A stretch of 36,447 nt of DNA from a virus. The stretch lies in IMG/VR virus record IMGVR_UViG_3300021599_000323, positions 1 to 36,447 of that record. The stretch is one strand, 5' to 3'. The notes beneath the pieces are model-generated. The model had not been told where the DNA came from. It was given only the letters and a program-made list of their open reading frames with translations, and did no database searches. Every line of letters starts with the position of its first letter. Positions within the stretch are counted from its first letter, which is position 1. The position numbers and the translations under genes were made by a program. Of this stretch, positions 12,902 to 21,052 are shown piece by piece.

Positions 12902-13428
12902 CACGGCACCCGCAGTCTAACGTAGGCAGACGTGGCAGTTTGCGCAATGATTGTCATTGATGTGGTTGTCAGTGTCTTGCCAATCACGATGCTGCAGTTG
13001 CTTTGGTTGAGCGTTGCAGAGACTTGAACGTCAGTTATGCGAGAAACGCTTTGGGTCTGGCTAACAAACACCGCCGTGCGTGCCTCTAACTTCGGAACGA
13101 CAAGCCACCAGTTCGTTCCCTCACGCCCAACAACGCAATCTTCGTTGACGTAGCCACTGAGCGTGATGGGCCACGACAGATTGACAGCGTTGACCGTGGC
13201 CGTCGGTGCGTACTTGAACGTCACAACCTTGCTGCCGCCGATTGGCCACGACCCAGAAAACGTAGCAGCCCTCACCTGCTTCGGCATCCGGTCGGCGAAC
13301 CGCTTTTCAAACGTCAGCGGCGACGCGCTCGGCGGCGTGGTTTCCGCAGCACGCACCACGTCCGCAATCCGCTCCGCGGACTCGTACGTGAACTGCACCG
13401 CGTCGGCGGGTTTTCTCTGACGTGCCAT
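12901..13428 (-). CDS. Hypothetical tail-region beta-rich protein
   Basis: This 175-residue protein has a helical N-terminus (DAVQFTYESAERIADVVRAA) followed by a beta-rich domain (VRAATFSGSWPIGGSKVVTF, VNLSWPITLSGYVNEDCVVG). It starts at ATG 13428 in a TAATG overlap with the previous stop. The charged helix plus a beta-sandwich-like body suggests a virion component downstream of the tail tip. I do not recognise a defined family. Confidence 0.6.
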   Translation of the reverse strand: MARQRKPADAVQFTYESAERIADVVRAAETTPPSASPLTFEKRFADRMPKQVRAATFSGSWPIGGSKVVTFKYAPTATVNAVNLSWPITLSGYVNEDCVVGREGTNWWLVVPKLEARTAVFVSQTQSVSRITDVQVSATLNQSNCSIVIGKTLTTTSMTIIAQTATSAYVRLRVP

Positions 13429-14345
13429 TACGACGGCGGCGTACCGAAGAGCGATGTGAAGTTGGCCTCTGGATTCACGCGACGAGCAAGGATCGCCGGT
13501 CGGCCTGTCGCTTGGTTGCCGTTGCCATCAAGTGCCACGGGATTGGCCGACGCCACCCACTCACCGTTTTTGAAATCAAACACCATGGCTCGCCGTTTCT
13601 CGCTGCCGCTCAGGAAGTTCCAGCCAACGTCTGGCAGTAGCAGTCGCCAGCCGGTCTGGCGATACATGAACTCAAACGAAGCCGCCCAGTACGTGTACGA
13701 AACTCCGTTAAATACTTCGGTGGTGCGAGTTCCGTTTGCTCCGGTTACTTTCCACGACCACGCTGACGCGCCCCACCATTGCCCGTCGTTCAGGCTGTTC
13801 AGTGCTCGCATCCCGGCAAAGAAGTCCGCGCTGTCTCTGCCTGTTGGCCCAAGCGAGTCGGTGGCATAGTTCTGACGCAAAGTCGCCTTAACCATGCTTT
13901 CTTCGGTTACGAGTCCTTCAAAATAATCGTAGGCCGAGTTGGTCAGCGGATACTGCGTGCCGTTCCCGCTGCCGTCGTAATAAAACAACGCCGGCACCTG
14001 CCCCTGGCTAGCCTCTAAAGTCCACTCAGCGGATCGTGACGTTGGGGCAAGAACATCATTGGCAGTCAGTTCTCCGTACTCGGCCACCACCTCGACGTGG
14101 TACGGCGAATCTCCGTATCTCTCGTTGACTTGAACCTTGCGAAGAAAGGCGAATGAGATATCTGGGTGTGCCTCGCCAAACGTGCTGACGCCGACGGCCG
14201 TCAGGATTTCGTTAATGCTGTTAGTCGGATTCCCTTGGAGCGTGTTGTCCGACAGCGTGCAGACGAACCGCCGCACGGCAACTCGATCCGCCTTGATCTC
14301 GTTTTCGTACGTGCGGGCAAGTTCTTGGTATGACGCAACGCCCAT
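13428..14345 (-). CDS. Hypothetical tail-tip or baseplate candidate
   Basis: The 305-residue product lies directly after the tape measure (TGATG overlap), where distal tail or baseplate-hub proteins are normally encoded. Its body alternates beta strands and aromatic turns (DISFAFLRKVQVNERYGDSP, TYWAASFEFMYRQTGWRLLL, DVGWNFLSG). No lysozyme, peptidase or known Dit signature is visible. The assignment as a tail-tip component is from gene order only. Confidence 0.6.
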   Translation of the reverse strand: MGVASYQELARTYENEIKADRVAVRRFVCTLSDNTLQGNPTNSINEILTAVGVSTFGEAHPDISFAFLRKVQVNERYGDSPYHVEVVAEYGELTANDVLAPTSRSAEWTLEASQGQVPALFYYDGSGNGTQYPLTNSAYDYFEGLVTEESMVKATLRQNYATDSLGPTGRDSADFFAGMRALNSLNDGQWWGASAWSWKVTGANGTRTTEVFNGVSYTYWAASFEFMYRQTGWRLLLPDVGWNFLSGSEKRRAMVFDFKNGEWVASANPVALDGNGNQATGRPAILARRVNPEANFTSLFGTPPS

Positions 14346-17317
14346 CAGTTAAACCTCGCTGCACCGACGATGGCCACAGGCTGATTGAAGTAGTTGGACG
14401 CCGCCTGGCCAACACCAAGAGCGATCCGCTCAAGGAGCTTGGTTTGCAGCCGCTGCTGGATCAGGGCCGGATCTTGAGCGTTGGCCGCCAGGTCGAGCAC
14501 TAGGTTGGCACCCTGCGTCGTGCGAACGTCCTGCACGCCAATCGTCTGATCACCCAGCGTGTTGAGTTTGGCAAGCCGCTCTTCCTGCCGCTTCGCTTCA
14601 GCGGCGGCGGCCTTCTGCTGCTCTTCAAAGATGCGGGCCTGCTCCTTAGCGTAGGCCTGCTGTGCAGCCTGCTGCTGCTGTTGGTATTGCTGGGCAGCGG
14701 CCAGCTGCTGCTTCTGAAACTCCTGCTGATTCGTGAGCAGTTGCTGCTGCTTCTGCAGTTCCTGCTCACGGCCGGCGGCAATCTGCTGCTCAACCGTCAG
14801 GGCTTCTTTCAGCAAGTCAATCCGCTGGACAGCGGCCCGTGCGGCATTCAAGTCGTTCTGTTCGCGTGCCGCCTCAAGCGACTGCCGCTCAAGGGCGATC
14901 CGCTGCTCTATGGCTTCAATGTTGAATGCGGCCTGCTGGCGACGGGCGGCAACCTGCTCGGCCACTGCAATCTCGGTCTGTGCCTGCTGGGCAATAAACT
15001 CGTTGACTCGTTGGTTGGCATCAACGTCCAACTGGAAACGCTCTGCAGCTGCAGCCTGCTCTTGTTGGCGGACTGTTTCAAGTTGGGCGATGCGTTCTTC
15101 AAAGACTCGACGCTGCTCAGCAATCTCGGCTTCGTAGACAGGCTTCGGAATGATGCCGTCCCGCACTTGCTCTTGGGCTGCCGCAACTCCTTCTTGGAGT
15201 TTCATGGCGGCCTCGGCCCCAGCGTTCCCGAACTCGCCAGCCTTGTTGACTAGAGCGTCAAGGCTTTCTGCCGTGTTTGTAAACGCTTCAGCAAAGCCGT
15301 TGGCGAATCCTTGCTCAATCGCCTGCGACTGATCCTCCAGCTTGGTCCGCAGCCCGTCGAGTTGAGCGAGTCGTGCAGCTGCAGAGTTGGCCGACTCTTG
15401 ATCCGCTGCGGCCCTGGCTGCGGCAAGTTGCTTCTCGGCCTCGGCCTGCTGCTCAATGACAAAGGCAATATCCTGCTGCAACTTTGTCGCCGCGTCATTT
15501 GGATTCAGCAGCGTCTCAATCCGCTTCTTGTCGGCCTCGGCCTTCTTCGTCGCTTCGTCGGCGGCTTTCTTCGTCTCCTCGGCCACTCGCTTGATAGCGG
15601 CAATTTGCTTCTCGTACTCAGCCGTTGCGTTGGCAACTGCTCTGGCGTACTGCTCGCCGTTGTAGTTCTCTTCCTTGGCTACGTCCGCAAGATCACGAAG
15701 AGCCTGCTGGAACTCAAACGCTGCCTTGAATCCTTCTTGCCCGAACTCAGCGGCCTTGTCGATTGCAGTGTCAAGAGCCTTGTTGCCGTTCTCGATAGCA
15801 CGCTGCAAGTCTTCCAGTGCCTTGGTATCGGCCTCGACTTCGGCACGGAATCCTTGAGCGTTTGCGGCTGCGTTTTCGGTGCTACCAAAGAACGAGTCAA
15901 AGAGGCCGTTAACGTAGGCTAAGCCGTCGCCAAGAAGACCAAACCCTTGACCAATCTTGTCCAGGATAGGCGTCAGTACTGAACCAATCGCCTGTGCTAG
16001 CCTGCTTACGCTTCCAATGACATCAGCAAAAAGGTTGGACACACCTTCTGCAATGCCGGCAAACGGCAGAAGGATGTTCTGCCCAAGGCCAAGAATAGAT
16101 GTTTTGACGTTGTCGAAGGCCTGACCGAGCGAACTGATGCGGCCTTGGTCAACGTCGCTGATTGCAGCAGCAAACCGCTTCAGTGCGGCCTCGCTCTCTC
16201 CAATGGCATTGAACCCAGGCAGCAACGTCAGGCCGGCCTTGCCGAGCGTCTCTGTCGCCAGTGCCGCCCGGCGTGCAGGATCCTCAATCCCCTGCAATGC
16301 CGCTGCCGTCTTCTCAGCCAACGATGCCGGGTCAAGCGTCAGCAGTTCTTCCTGCGTTATGCCGAGCTCACGGAATGCGTCGGCAGCCTTGCCAGTGCCG
16401 CTGCGAGCCTCGTTGATGTTTACGGCCAGCTTCTGGATGCCAGCGGCCAGGGCGTCAATGGCAACGCCGCTGCGTCGTGCCGCCTCGTCCAAAACCTGAA
16501 TCGTTTGGAAGTCTGTGCCGAGACGTAGGGCTGTGTTGCCCAGCTGCTCGACTCGCCCTTCGAGGTCTACGAGTCCACGGGTGATGGCCGTGGCAGCAGT
16601 ACCAAATGCAGCGAATGCGGCCACGCCAAGATTGAGCGGCGTGGCTAGCGACGAGAACTGCGTGCCGAGGCTGCGGATGCCGGTATTCAATCCTCCAGCA
16701 AATACACGATTAAGACCTTCTGAAGCACTGGCGATCCCAGAGAATCGTCCGGCAATGTTTCCCAGTGGCCCTGGCAGCGCAGAAAGAATGCCGCTGATCT
16801 CGTTGAACTTCAGCCCTTCTTTTGCTGCCCGTGCCGTCTCGTCAGCGAACGTGTCTGCGGACTTGGTGGCCTTCGCCAGAGCAGCGTCCGCCTGGGCGAC
16901 GCCTCGTGCATATGTCTGCTCGTCAATCGCTCCAAGGCGAAGCAGACGATTGAGCCGCTCCATCTCGTCGGAGTGAATCTTTTGTTCCGTGCGAAGGGAG
17001 CGAGTAGTGGCGATGCCTTCTTCAAACGCTGCCGCCGTTTGTCGTACTTCTTCCTGAAGGGCAGCGTACTGATCCGTGTACGCCTGGGCGTTAAGGCCGC
17101 CTTCAAGTTGTTTTGCCAGCGCGGAGAACTTCTCGTTTAGCGTTGCCTGTGCGGCTGCTGCAGCCTCGTTGTCCTTAGCAAACTTGTTGAATACCGCAGT
17201 GGTCTTCTCGGCCTGCTTGCCAAGGTTCTCCAACGCCTTCTCAGCAGGCGTGAGGTTCTTGATGACGCCGGATGCGTCAGCAGACACCTTCATCGCTAGT
17301 GAGAGAATGTTGGCCAT
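14345..17317 (-). CDS. Tail tape measure protein
   Basis: At 990 residues this is the largest gene. It lies just behind the tail-assembly chaperone pair, as in most siphoviruses. The N-terminus (MANILSLAMKVSADASGVIK, then a coiled coil) is typical. Hydrophobic stretches lie at about 228-250 and 408-452. From 500 on there are long Ala/Glu/Lys coiled coils and a Gln-rich stretch (about 855-905). Residues about 515-583 and 686-753 are a diverged duplication (DKAAEFGQEGFKAAFEFQ against NKAGEFGNAGAEAAMKLQ). At about 0.15 nm per residue, the ratio known from lambda-like phages, the tail would be near 150 nm (inference). ATG 17317 has no SD, so it is probably coupled to the preceding gene. Confidence 0.92.
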   Translation of the reverse strand: MANILSLAMKVSADASGVIKNLTPAEKALENLGKQAEKTTAVFNKFAKDNEAAAAAQATLNEKFSALAKQLEGGLNAQAYTDQYAALQEEVRQTAAAFEEGIATTRSLRTEQKIHSDEMERLNRLLRLGAIDEQTYARGVAQADAALAKATKSADTFADETARAAKEGLKFNEISGILSALPGPLGNIAGRFSGIASASEGLNRVFAGGLNTGIRSLGTQFSSLATPLNLGVAAFAAFGTAATAITRGLVDLEGRVEQLGNTALRLGTDFQTIQVLDEAARRSGVAIDALAAGIQKLAVNINEARSGTGKAADAFRELGITQEELLTLDPASLAEKTAAALQGIEDPARRAALATETLGKAGLTLLPGFNAIGESEAALKRFAAAISDVDQGRISSLGQAFDNVKTSILGLGQNILLPFAGIAEGVSNLFADVIGSVSRLAQAIGSVLTPILDKIGQGFGLLGDGLAYVNGLFDSFFGSTENAAANAQGFRAEVEADTKALEDLQRAIENGNKALDTAIDKAAEFGQEGFKAAFEFQQALRDLADVAKEENYNGEQYARAVANATAEYEKQIAAIKRVAEETKKAADEATKKAEADKKRIETLLNPNDAATKLQQDIAFVIEQQAEAEKQLAAARAAADQESANSAAARLAQLDGLRTKLEDQSQAIEQGFANGFAEAFTNTAESLDALVNKAGEFGNAGAEAAMKLQEGVAAAQEQVRDGIIPKPVYEAEIAEQRRVFEERIAQLETVRQQEQAAAAERFQLDVDANQRVNEFIAQQAQTEIAVAEQVAARRQQAAFNIEAIEQRIALERQSLEAAREQNDLNAARAAVQRIDLLKEALTVEQQIAAGREQELQKQQQLLTNQQEFQKQQLAAAQQYQQQQQAAQQAYAKEQARIFEEQQKAAAAEAKRQEERLAKLNTLGDQTIGVQDVRTTQGANLVLDLAANAQDPALIQQRLQTKLLERIALGVGQAASNYFNQPVAIVGAARFN

Positions 17318-17319
17318 AG

Positions 17320-17613
17320 TTACGTTTCAAAGATTGCTGAGAGTTTCGCCAACTCCCTGGCCATCTCCTCTGATGTCTGCGGTGGTTTCTCAATCGGGAC
17401 GAAGTCGGATGCCTTTGGTGCCTTGCCTCGCTCGCTGTACGGTGCCAGCACCGCACTTGTGAGCAGGCCTGTCTGCTGCCATGGATCTGGCAAGGCGTGG
17501 TAGTAGCGGGTGAATGCCACCCACTCCGACAACTCCTGCGAGTCCATGCGGCGTGACAGTTCACGCACCGTCATTCCAAGGTGCCCGGCGAGGCGGAAAA
17601 GGAATCTCCGCAT
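17320..17613 (-). CDS. Tail assembly chaperone, frameshifted C-terminal part (GT-like)
   Basis: The 97-residue frame (LAGHLGMTVRELSRRMDSQE, then LSEWVAFTRYYHALPDPWQQ) resembles the DUF4035/lambda-T-type half of tail assembly chaperones. The ATG at 17613 has no SD. The frame is open upstream to the slippery site at 17634-17628 in the -1 phase of the preceding gene, through codons CTG AAG ACC CGG CCG. Ribosomes shifting there would make a fusion of about 227 residues. Such G/GT pairs bind the tape measure before tail-tube assembly. I therefore regard it mainly as the extension of the 17625-18002 gene, not an independent protein. Confidence 0.8.
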   Translation of the reverse strand: MRRFLFRLAGHLGMTVRELSRRMDSQELSEWVAFTRYYHALPDPWQQTGLLTSAVLAPYSERGKAPKASDFVPIEKPPQTSEEMARELAKLSAIFET

Positions 17614-17634
17614 CGGCCGGGTCTTCAGTTTTTT
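17584..17634 (-). promoter_or_regulatory. Programmed -1 ribosomal frameshift signal
   Basis: On the minus strand the heptamer A AAA AAC (17634-17628) is in zero frame immediately before the TGA (17627-17625). After 6 nt a hairpin begins. An outer stem CCCGGC (17621-17616) pairs with GCCGGG (17589-17584), enclosing an inner stem GCGGA (17611-17607) with TCCGC (17597-17593). Slippery heptamer, spacer and stem spacing match known -1 signals, and the -1 frame enters the downstream gene without a stop. Confidence 0.8.
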
Positions 17635-18002
17635 GCGAGCTCCTCCACGTCGCTTTCAGTCATGTTGTTGTGCTTCATCGCCTTCTCGAAGAGCTTCGAC
17701 ACAACAGCCGAAGACTTCTTCGCCAGCTGCTCAATGCCCTGCTCGTCGAAGAGCCGCTCGCCGTTCTCGGGATGGCACAGGCAGCGGGCCAGGTACTTCG
17801 TGCGGAAGTTGTCGATGCCACGCTCTTTGTTGCCGATCCACTCCTTCTCGTAGCTGTCCCGCTCTTCCACGGTCATCACACGGATGCCGAGCACCAGCGG
17901 CTTGCCGGTGCCGTCCTTCCACTCCTTCACCGTCACCTTGAGCACGGACAGGTCATCCGATGCGAGGATCTGGGCGGCAAGCTCTTGCACAGTAAGGGCC
18001 AT
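17625..18002 (-). CDS. Tail assembly chaperone, zero-frame product (G-like)
   Basis: This 125-residue protein fits the short tail-assembly chaperone: MALTVQELAAQILASDDLSV, RVMTVEERDSYEKEWIGNKE, and CLCHPENGERLFDEQGIEQL as conserved-looking blocks, ending in a helical AMKHNNMTESDVEELAKN. The last sense codons form the slippery sequence. Start 18002 has AGGAG at 7 nt. Its place between the tail tube-like genes and the tape measure is diagnostic. It would be made in excess over the frameshifted fusion. Confidence 0.85.
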   Translation of the reverse strand: MALTVQELAAQILASDDLSVLKVTVKEWKDGTGKPLVLGIRVMTVEERDSYEKEWIGNKERGIDNFRTKYLARCLCHPENGERLFDEQGIEQLAKKSSAVVSKLFEKAMKHNNMTESDVEELAKN

Positions 18003-18011
18003 GAAAATCTC

Positions 18012-18329
18012 CTAAGGCTGGATTCTTAACGTGACGCCGTAGCGGGCCACGTCGTTGACCACGCCCTGCAACGTGAACTTCTCCAGAACAGCGTTCCCAG
18101 AGTAAGCAAGCCCGCCGCCAGTAATGGAAACGTTAGCACGCTTTCCGTACTTGGCTGTCGAGATATTTGCCGTCGCAAAGCACGATATCTCTATAGTGCC
18201 AAGGTCAAGCGTCCACGTACTGCCACGAGCTAATGGCAACGCGCCGCCATGCGTCACGCGCAGCTCTGAGACTTCGCCGAAGTCAACGCCGTCCCACGTA
18301 GCCGTGACGCCAGACGCATAGGTAGCCAT
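18012..18329 (-). CDS. Tail tube-like or minor tail protein
   Basis: This 105-residue, almost all-beta protein (SGVTATWDGVDFGEVSELRV, STWTLDLGTIEISCFATANI) contains glycine turns typical of tail-tube and related Ig-like proteins. ATG 18329 has GGAGG at 7 nt. It sits next to a second small beta protein (18348-18746) and the chaperone pair, so it is probably one of the tube or tube-decorating subunits. Which of the two is the main tube protein cannot be told from sequence alone. Confidence 0.6.
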   Translation of the reverse strand: MATYASGVTATWDGVDFGEVSELRVTHGGALPLARGSTWTLDLGTIEISCFATANISTAKYGKRANVSITGGGLAYSGNAVLEKFTLQGVVNDVARYGVTLRIQP

Positions 18330-18347
18330 GACGGTCCTCCGTCAGGC

Positions 18348-18746
18348 TTACCGCTCGAGCTTGATCGTCGCCTGGCCTCGGATGGCGTCCTGCGTGGCGA
18401 GCGTCAGCGTCGAACTGGTCACGGTGCCGTTCTTGCTGCTCACGCCCGTGAGTGCCACGCCACCGATGGTGAGCACAAATGATCCGGTGCTCTTGTCAGC
18501 GATGAACGTCTTTCCGATGTAGTCAAACGTGACGCTGCGGCCGGTTTCGCCAGAGGCGGCACCAGCAAGCGGCAGCTCAAGAGTCTTGGCGGTTTCGCCG
18601 GCAGTCTGGCCGAGATGAGATACGGAAATCTTGTCTTCGTCCGCCGTTGGGTCGGTGGCACTGACAACCACGTTGGTGACGGTGTAGGTCACGGAGTTGA
18701 ACGTCAGAACTGTGCCGGCACCGTCGTGCGGGGTCTCAAAGGGCAT
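18348..18746 (-). CDS. Probable major tail tube protein
   Basis: The 132-residue protein is a run of beta strands (GAGTVLTFNSVTYTVTNVVV, DKISVSHLGQTAGETAKTLE, SVTFDYIGKTFIADKSTGSF). The ISVSHLGQ motif followed by an acidic/Gly loop is seen in siphovirus tube proteins of the tail-tube beta-sandwich class. ATG 18746 has AGGAG at 8-9 nt. It is encoded upstream of a DUF3168-type terminator gene's product in the usual head-to-tail order. Support is moderate. Confidence 0.7.
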   Translation of the reverse strand: MPFETPHDGAGTVLTFNSVTYTVTNVVVSATDPTADEDKISVSHLGQTAGETAKTLELPLAGAASGETGRSVTFDYIGKTFIADKSTGSFVLTIGGVALTGVSSKNGTVTSSTLTLATQDAIRGQATIKLER

Positions 18747-18749
18747 CTC

Positions 18750-19169
18750 TTAAATCTCCTGCCAGAGGATTGAGTACTGCTGTTGAACGGTCAGAATCGG
18801 CGGCAGGTCGCCGCCCGCAAGTTGCACCACGCCGTCCGATTCCGTATCCAGCGACACGTTCCGAACGCTCACGTAGTTTTCCACGGAGGTGCCGTATCCA
18901 TCCAGAACCGAGCGGCACTTGTCAGCGATGTCTCGGGCCTCGCCGTACGTCTCGGCGTATACGTCCACGGCCAGCAAAACCGTTCCCATCCCCATCGGCC
19001 CGGATAGAGACTGCGACCGCTGAACGGCGGTGCGACGCCAGGTAATGAACGGGAGCGACGCCGAGGCCGGGGCCACGACGGGGTAGACACGCTGACCCAC
19101 TAGGGCGGCCACCTCGGGGCTTTGAACCAGGGCATTGGCTAGCAGCTGCTCGGGGCTCTTCAGTGGCAT
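18750..19169 (-). CDS. Tail terminator/completion protein (DUF3168-like)
   Basis: The 139-residue product opens LKSPEQLLANALVQSPEVAA, LVGQRVYPVVAPASASLPFI, TWRRTAVQRSQSLSG, and continues with VLLAVDVYAETYGEARDIAD and VRNVSLDTESDG. This is the order of DUF3168 proteins, which cap the tail tube and join it to the head. ATG 19169 has GGAGAG at 5 nt. Position between the gp10-like and tube genes agrees. Confidence 0.85.
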   Translation of the reverse strand: MPLKSPEQLLANALVQSPEVAALVGQRVYPVVAPASASLPFITWRRTAVQRSQSLSGPMGMGTVLLAVDVYAETYGEARDIADKCRSVLDGYGTSVENYVSVRNVSLDTESDGVVQLAGGDLPPILTVQQQYSILWQEI

Positions 19170-19171
19170 GG

Positions 19172-19939
19172 CTACTCTCCGATGACGCCAGTGATGGTTC
19201 CGCTACCGCTGGTGGCAACCCTCGCCAGGGCGGCATCTAGCGAGATGCTGAGCTCACGGTTAAGGATCTCAGCGACTTGGTTTTGTGTCTGGGCGAATGC
19301 CGTCTGAATCGGAGGACGGCCAGCACGGCCACCGGCTGGATTGGCCGGGATTCGTATGGCCCCCTGGCCTTTCTTGCCCTTCATGAAGAAGGCGTAGGGC
19401 TGCGACTTCGTGCCGTCTGGGTTGATGCTGAACGGGCCACGAGCCGCAAGGCTTGAGGCGATGACGGCCCCCTGGCCTTTCACTTGGTGAGCGTTGACGC
19501 TTGCCACCTTGCCAGACTTCATCCGGCGAGTGTGGGCCTTACGCTGGAAAGGCTTGTCTGAAACCTTCTCAACCAAACGCTCTTTCGTTCCAAACTCCAG
19601 CCACCACTGATGAAAGCCACGCTCCTTGCCAAGCCGCACGCTGCCGGGGCCGGTCGTGCCTTTCTCCTTGGACGATTGCCGAAAGCCGATAAGCCCAACG
19701 GCCGCACCGCTCTTCGGATACTTCACCACCTTGTAATGGGCGGCACGCAATAGGTTGCCCGTTGGCCCTACTGGCGTGACTTCACGCAGCCGTAGATACG
19801 CCGGCCAGACGGCACGCTCCAAAGCATCGCCGAGGATGTCGGCCAATCCCTTCTTCCCGTCAGAGCCAAACAGGTTGGCAAGTGCCTTTTGCTTCTCGTT
19901 CAGGTCCGAGGCGTCAAGGCTAATCGTGATGAATGCCAC
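19172..19939 (-). CDS. HK97 gp10-like head-tail/neck protein
   Basis: The GTG at 19939 (AGGAGG at 7 nt, overlapping TAG of the previous gene) gives 255 residues; an ATG 18 nt upstream would precede the SD. Characteristic blocks are LADILGDALERAVWPAYLRL, VTPVGPTGNLLRAAHYKVVK and FHQWWLEFGTKERLVEKVS. This 'PV.TG.LR..' plus 'EFGT' combination is the mark of HK97 gp10-type neck proteins. An extra glycine-rich, basic insert (about 140-215) is longer than usual. It bridges connector and tail. Confidence 0.8.
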   Translation of the reverse strand: MAFITISLDASDLNEKQKALANLFGSDGKKGLADILGDALERAVWPAYLRLREVTPVGPTGNLLRAAHYKVVKYPKSGAAVGLIGFRQSSKEKGTTGPGSVRLGKERGFHQWWLEFGTKERLVEKVSDKPFQRKAHTRRMKSGKVASVNAHQVKGQGAVIASSLAARGPFSINPDGTKSQPYAFFMKGKKGQGAIRIPANPAGGRAGRPPIQTAFAQTQNQVAEILNRELSISLDAALARVATSGSGTITGVIGE

Positions 19940-20253
19940 TAGGTCGCCTCCTGGCACAGCAGCTCGTGCTCAGTGCGGTTGCCGTGCTCAAGCAGGCTGA
20001 CGATCTCCAGCGTGCGGCCACGCCACTGCAATCGCATCTGCTGTGTCAGGCCCGACAGATACCGCATCCGCACTCGATGGCTGGCCTCGGTCTGCTGCTG
20101 GCCCTGCAAAAAGAACTCACGGGACGAGATGCCTTCGACGCTGGCCCAACGGGTGGCGAACGTGCTCCACGTCTGCACGGCCTCGCCCAGGCTATTCCGG
20201 TTGTCGGACGCCTGCTGAACGGTTACACGCTCACGGAGCTTGCCGATGTCCAT
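19939..20253 (-). CDS. Head closure / head-tail joining protein
   Basis: This 104-residue protein opens MDIGKLRERVTVQQASDNRN, SLGEAVQTWSTFATRWASVE, with QTEASHRVRMRYLSGLTQQM and LQWRGRTLEIVSLLE. That order (G.LR.RVt.q…d..G…..W……A.v….G.e…..) is the Phage_H_T_join/SPP1 gp16 signature. The start overlaps the previous stop (TGATG). It plugs the head connector before tail attachment. Confidence 0.88.
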   Translation of the reverse strand: MDIGKLRERVTVQQASDNRNSLGEAVQTWSTFATRWASVEGISSREFFLQGQQQTEASHRVRMRYLSGLTQQMRLQWRGRTLEIVSLLEHGNRTEHELLCQEAT

Positions 20254-20654
20254 CAGTCGTCTGCCCAGATGATGACGGTGTAGGTGCCAGTGGTGTCGTG
20301 TGCCATCAGCTGGAGCACAGGCTGCGTGCCGTCAAGGTTCGTTACGGCGGCCTCCCCGCTCTTCGACATCAGCCGGAAGTCCGTTGTGCCGGATTCGTTC
20401 AGCTTTCGTGGCGTCGAGCCTGACCATGAGTAGGCCAGCTTCCGAGTATTCACCAGCGACACGACAGCCCCGGAGGCGTCACGGTAGTCCGTGAAAGTCA
20501 GCGTCGTGGCGGCGGTGCCAGCCGTCCCGGTGATACGCACCACCTGGCCGCTGGTGTATCCATTGGACGACTCCAACGACAGCACCTTCAGACGGGCGGT
20601 GCCAGACTTGTCGTGGAAAAGAGCGTCAACAGTGATGCGGCCGTCAATGCTCAT
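20253..20654 (-). CDS. Small beta-rich virion protein, paralogue A
   Basis: The 133-residue product begins MSIDGRITVDALFHDKSGTA and contains FTDYRDASGAVVSL followed by TRKLAYSW. The next gene upstream (20651-21052) has the same length and the same landmarks, so the two are a tandem duplication. Both are Ser/Thr/Val-rich beta proteins in the neck region, where decoration or fibre-base proteins can be encoded. Start ATG 20654 overlaps the stop of its paralogue (ATGA). No named family. Confidence 0.65.
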   Translation of the reverse strand: MSIDGRITVDALFHDKSGTARLKVLSLESSNGYTSGQVVRITGTAGTAATTLTFTDYRDASGAVVSLVNTRKLAYSWSGSTPRKLNESGTTDFRLMSKSGEAAVTNLDGTQPVLQLMAHDTTGTYTVIIWADD

Positions 20655-21052
20655 GAGCCGTACATGACGAGTGTGTATGTGGCCGTGCCTGAGCCAAGCG
20701 GGCCTACCACAAAACCGTCAATGCCTCCCTGCTCTGTCCCGAGAACTGAAACGCCGTTCGCCGGGCACCGTGTCCACGCACGCCCAGAAGACTCTTCCAC
20801 TGTGCATTCCGCTGAACACTCAAACACGATTTGATTCACATAGGTCAAAGACACCACATTGCCTGACGCATCGCGGTATGTGGTTGGGTCAATCAAGACG
20901 GAAACCGCCGACGTTCCAACAACACCGCTCGCCACAGCAACTGTGCCAGTAGAAATGGCCGTGGCGTTTTGCAGGCTCACCACGCTGATGGCGTTGGTGC
21001 CGTCCTTGTCGTGGACCAGCAGGTCAACGCTGATGCGGCCTTCCACGCTCAT
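20651..21052 (-). CDS. Small beta-rich virion protein, paralogue B
   Basis: This 133-residue partner of the following gene begins MSVEGRISVDLLVHDKDGTN, with TTYRDASGNVVSL about 60 residues in, as in paralogue A. It differs in having Cys pairs (FECSAECTVEESSGRAWTRC), which might form disulfides or a metal site. ATG 21052 overlaps the connector stop (ATGA). Duplication with divergence suggests two related subunits of one structure, for example alternate decoration proteins. That is inference. Confidence 0.65.
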   Translation of the reverse strand: MSVEGRISVDLLVHDKDGTNAISVVSLQNATAISTGTVAVASGVVGTSAVSVLIDPTTYRDASGNVVSLTYVNQIVFECSAECTVEESSGRAWTRCPANGVSVLGTEQGGIDGFVVGPLGSGTATYTLVMYGS

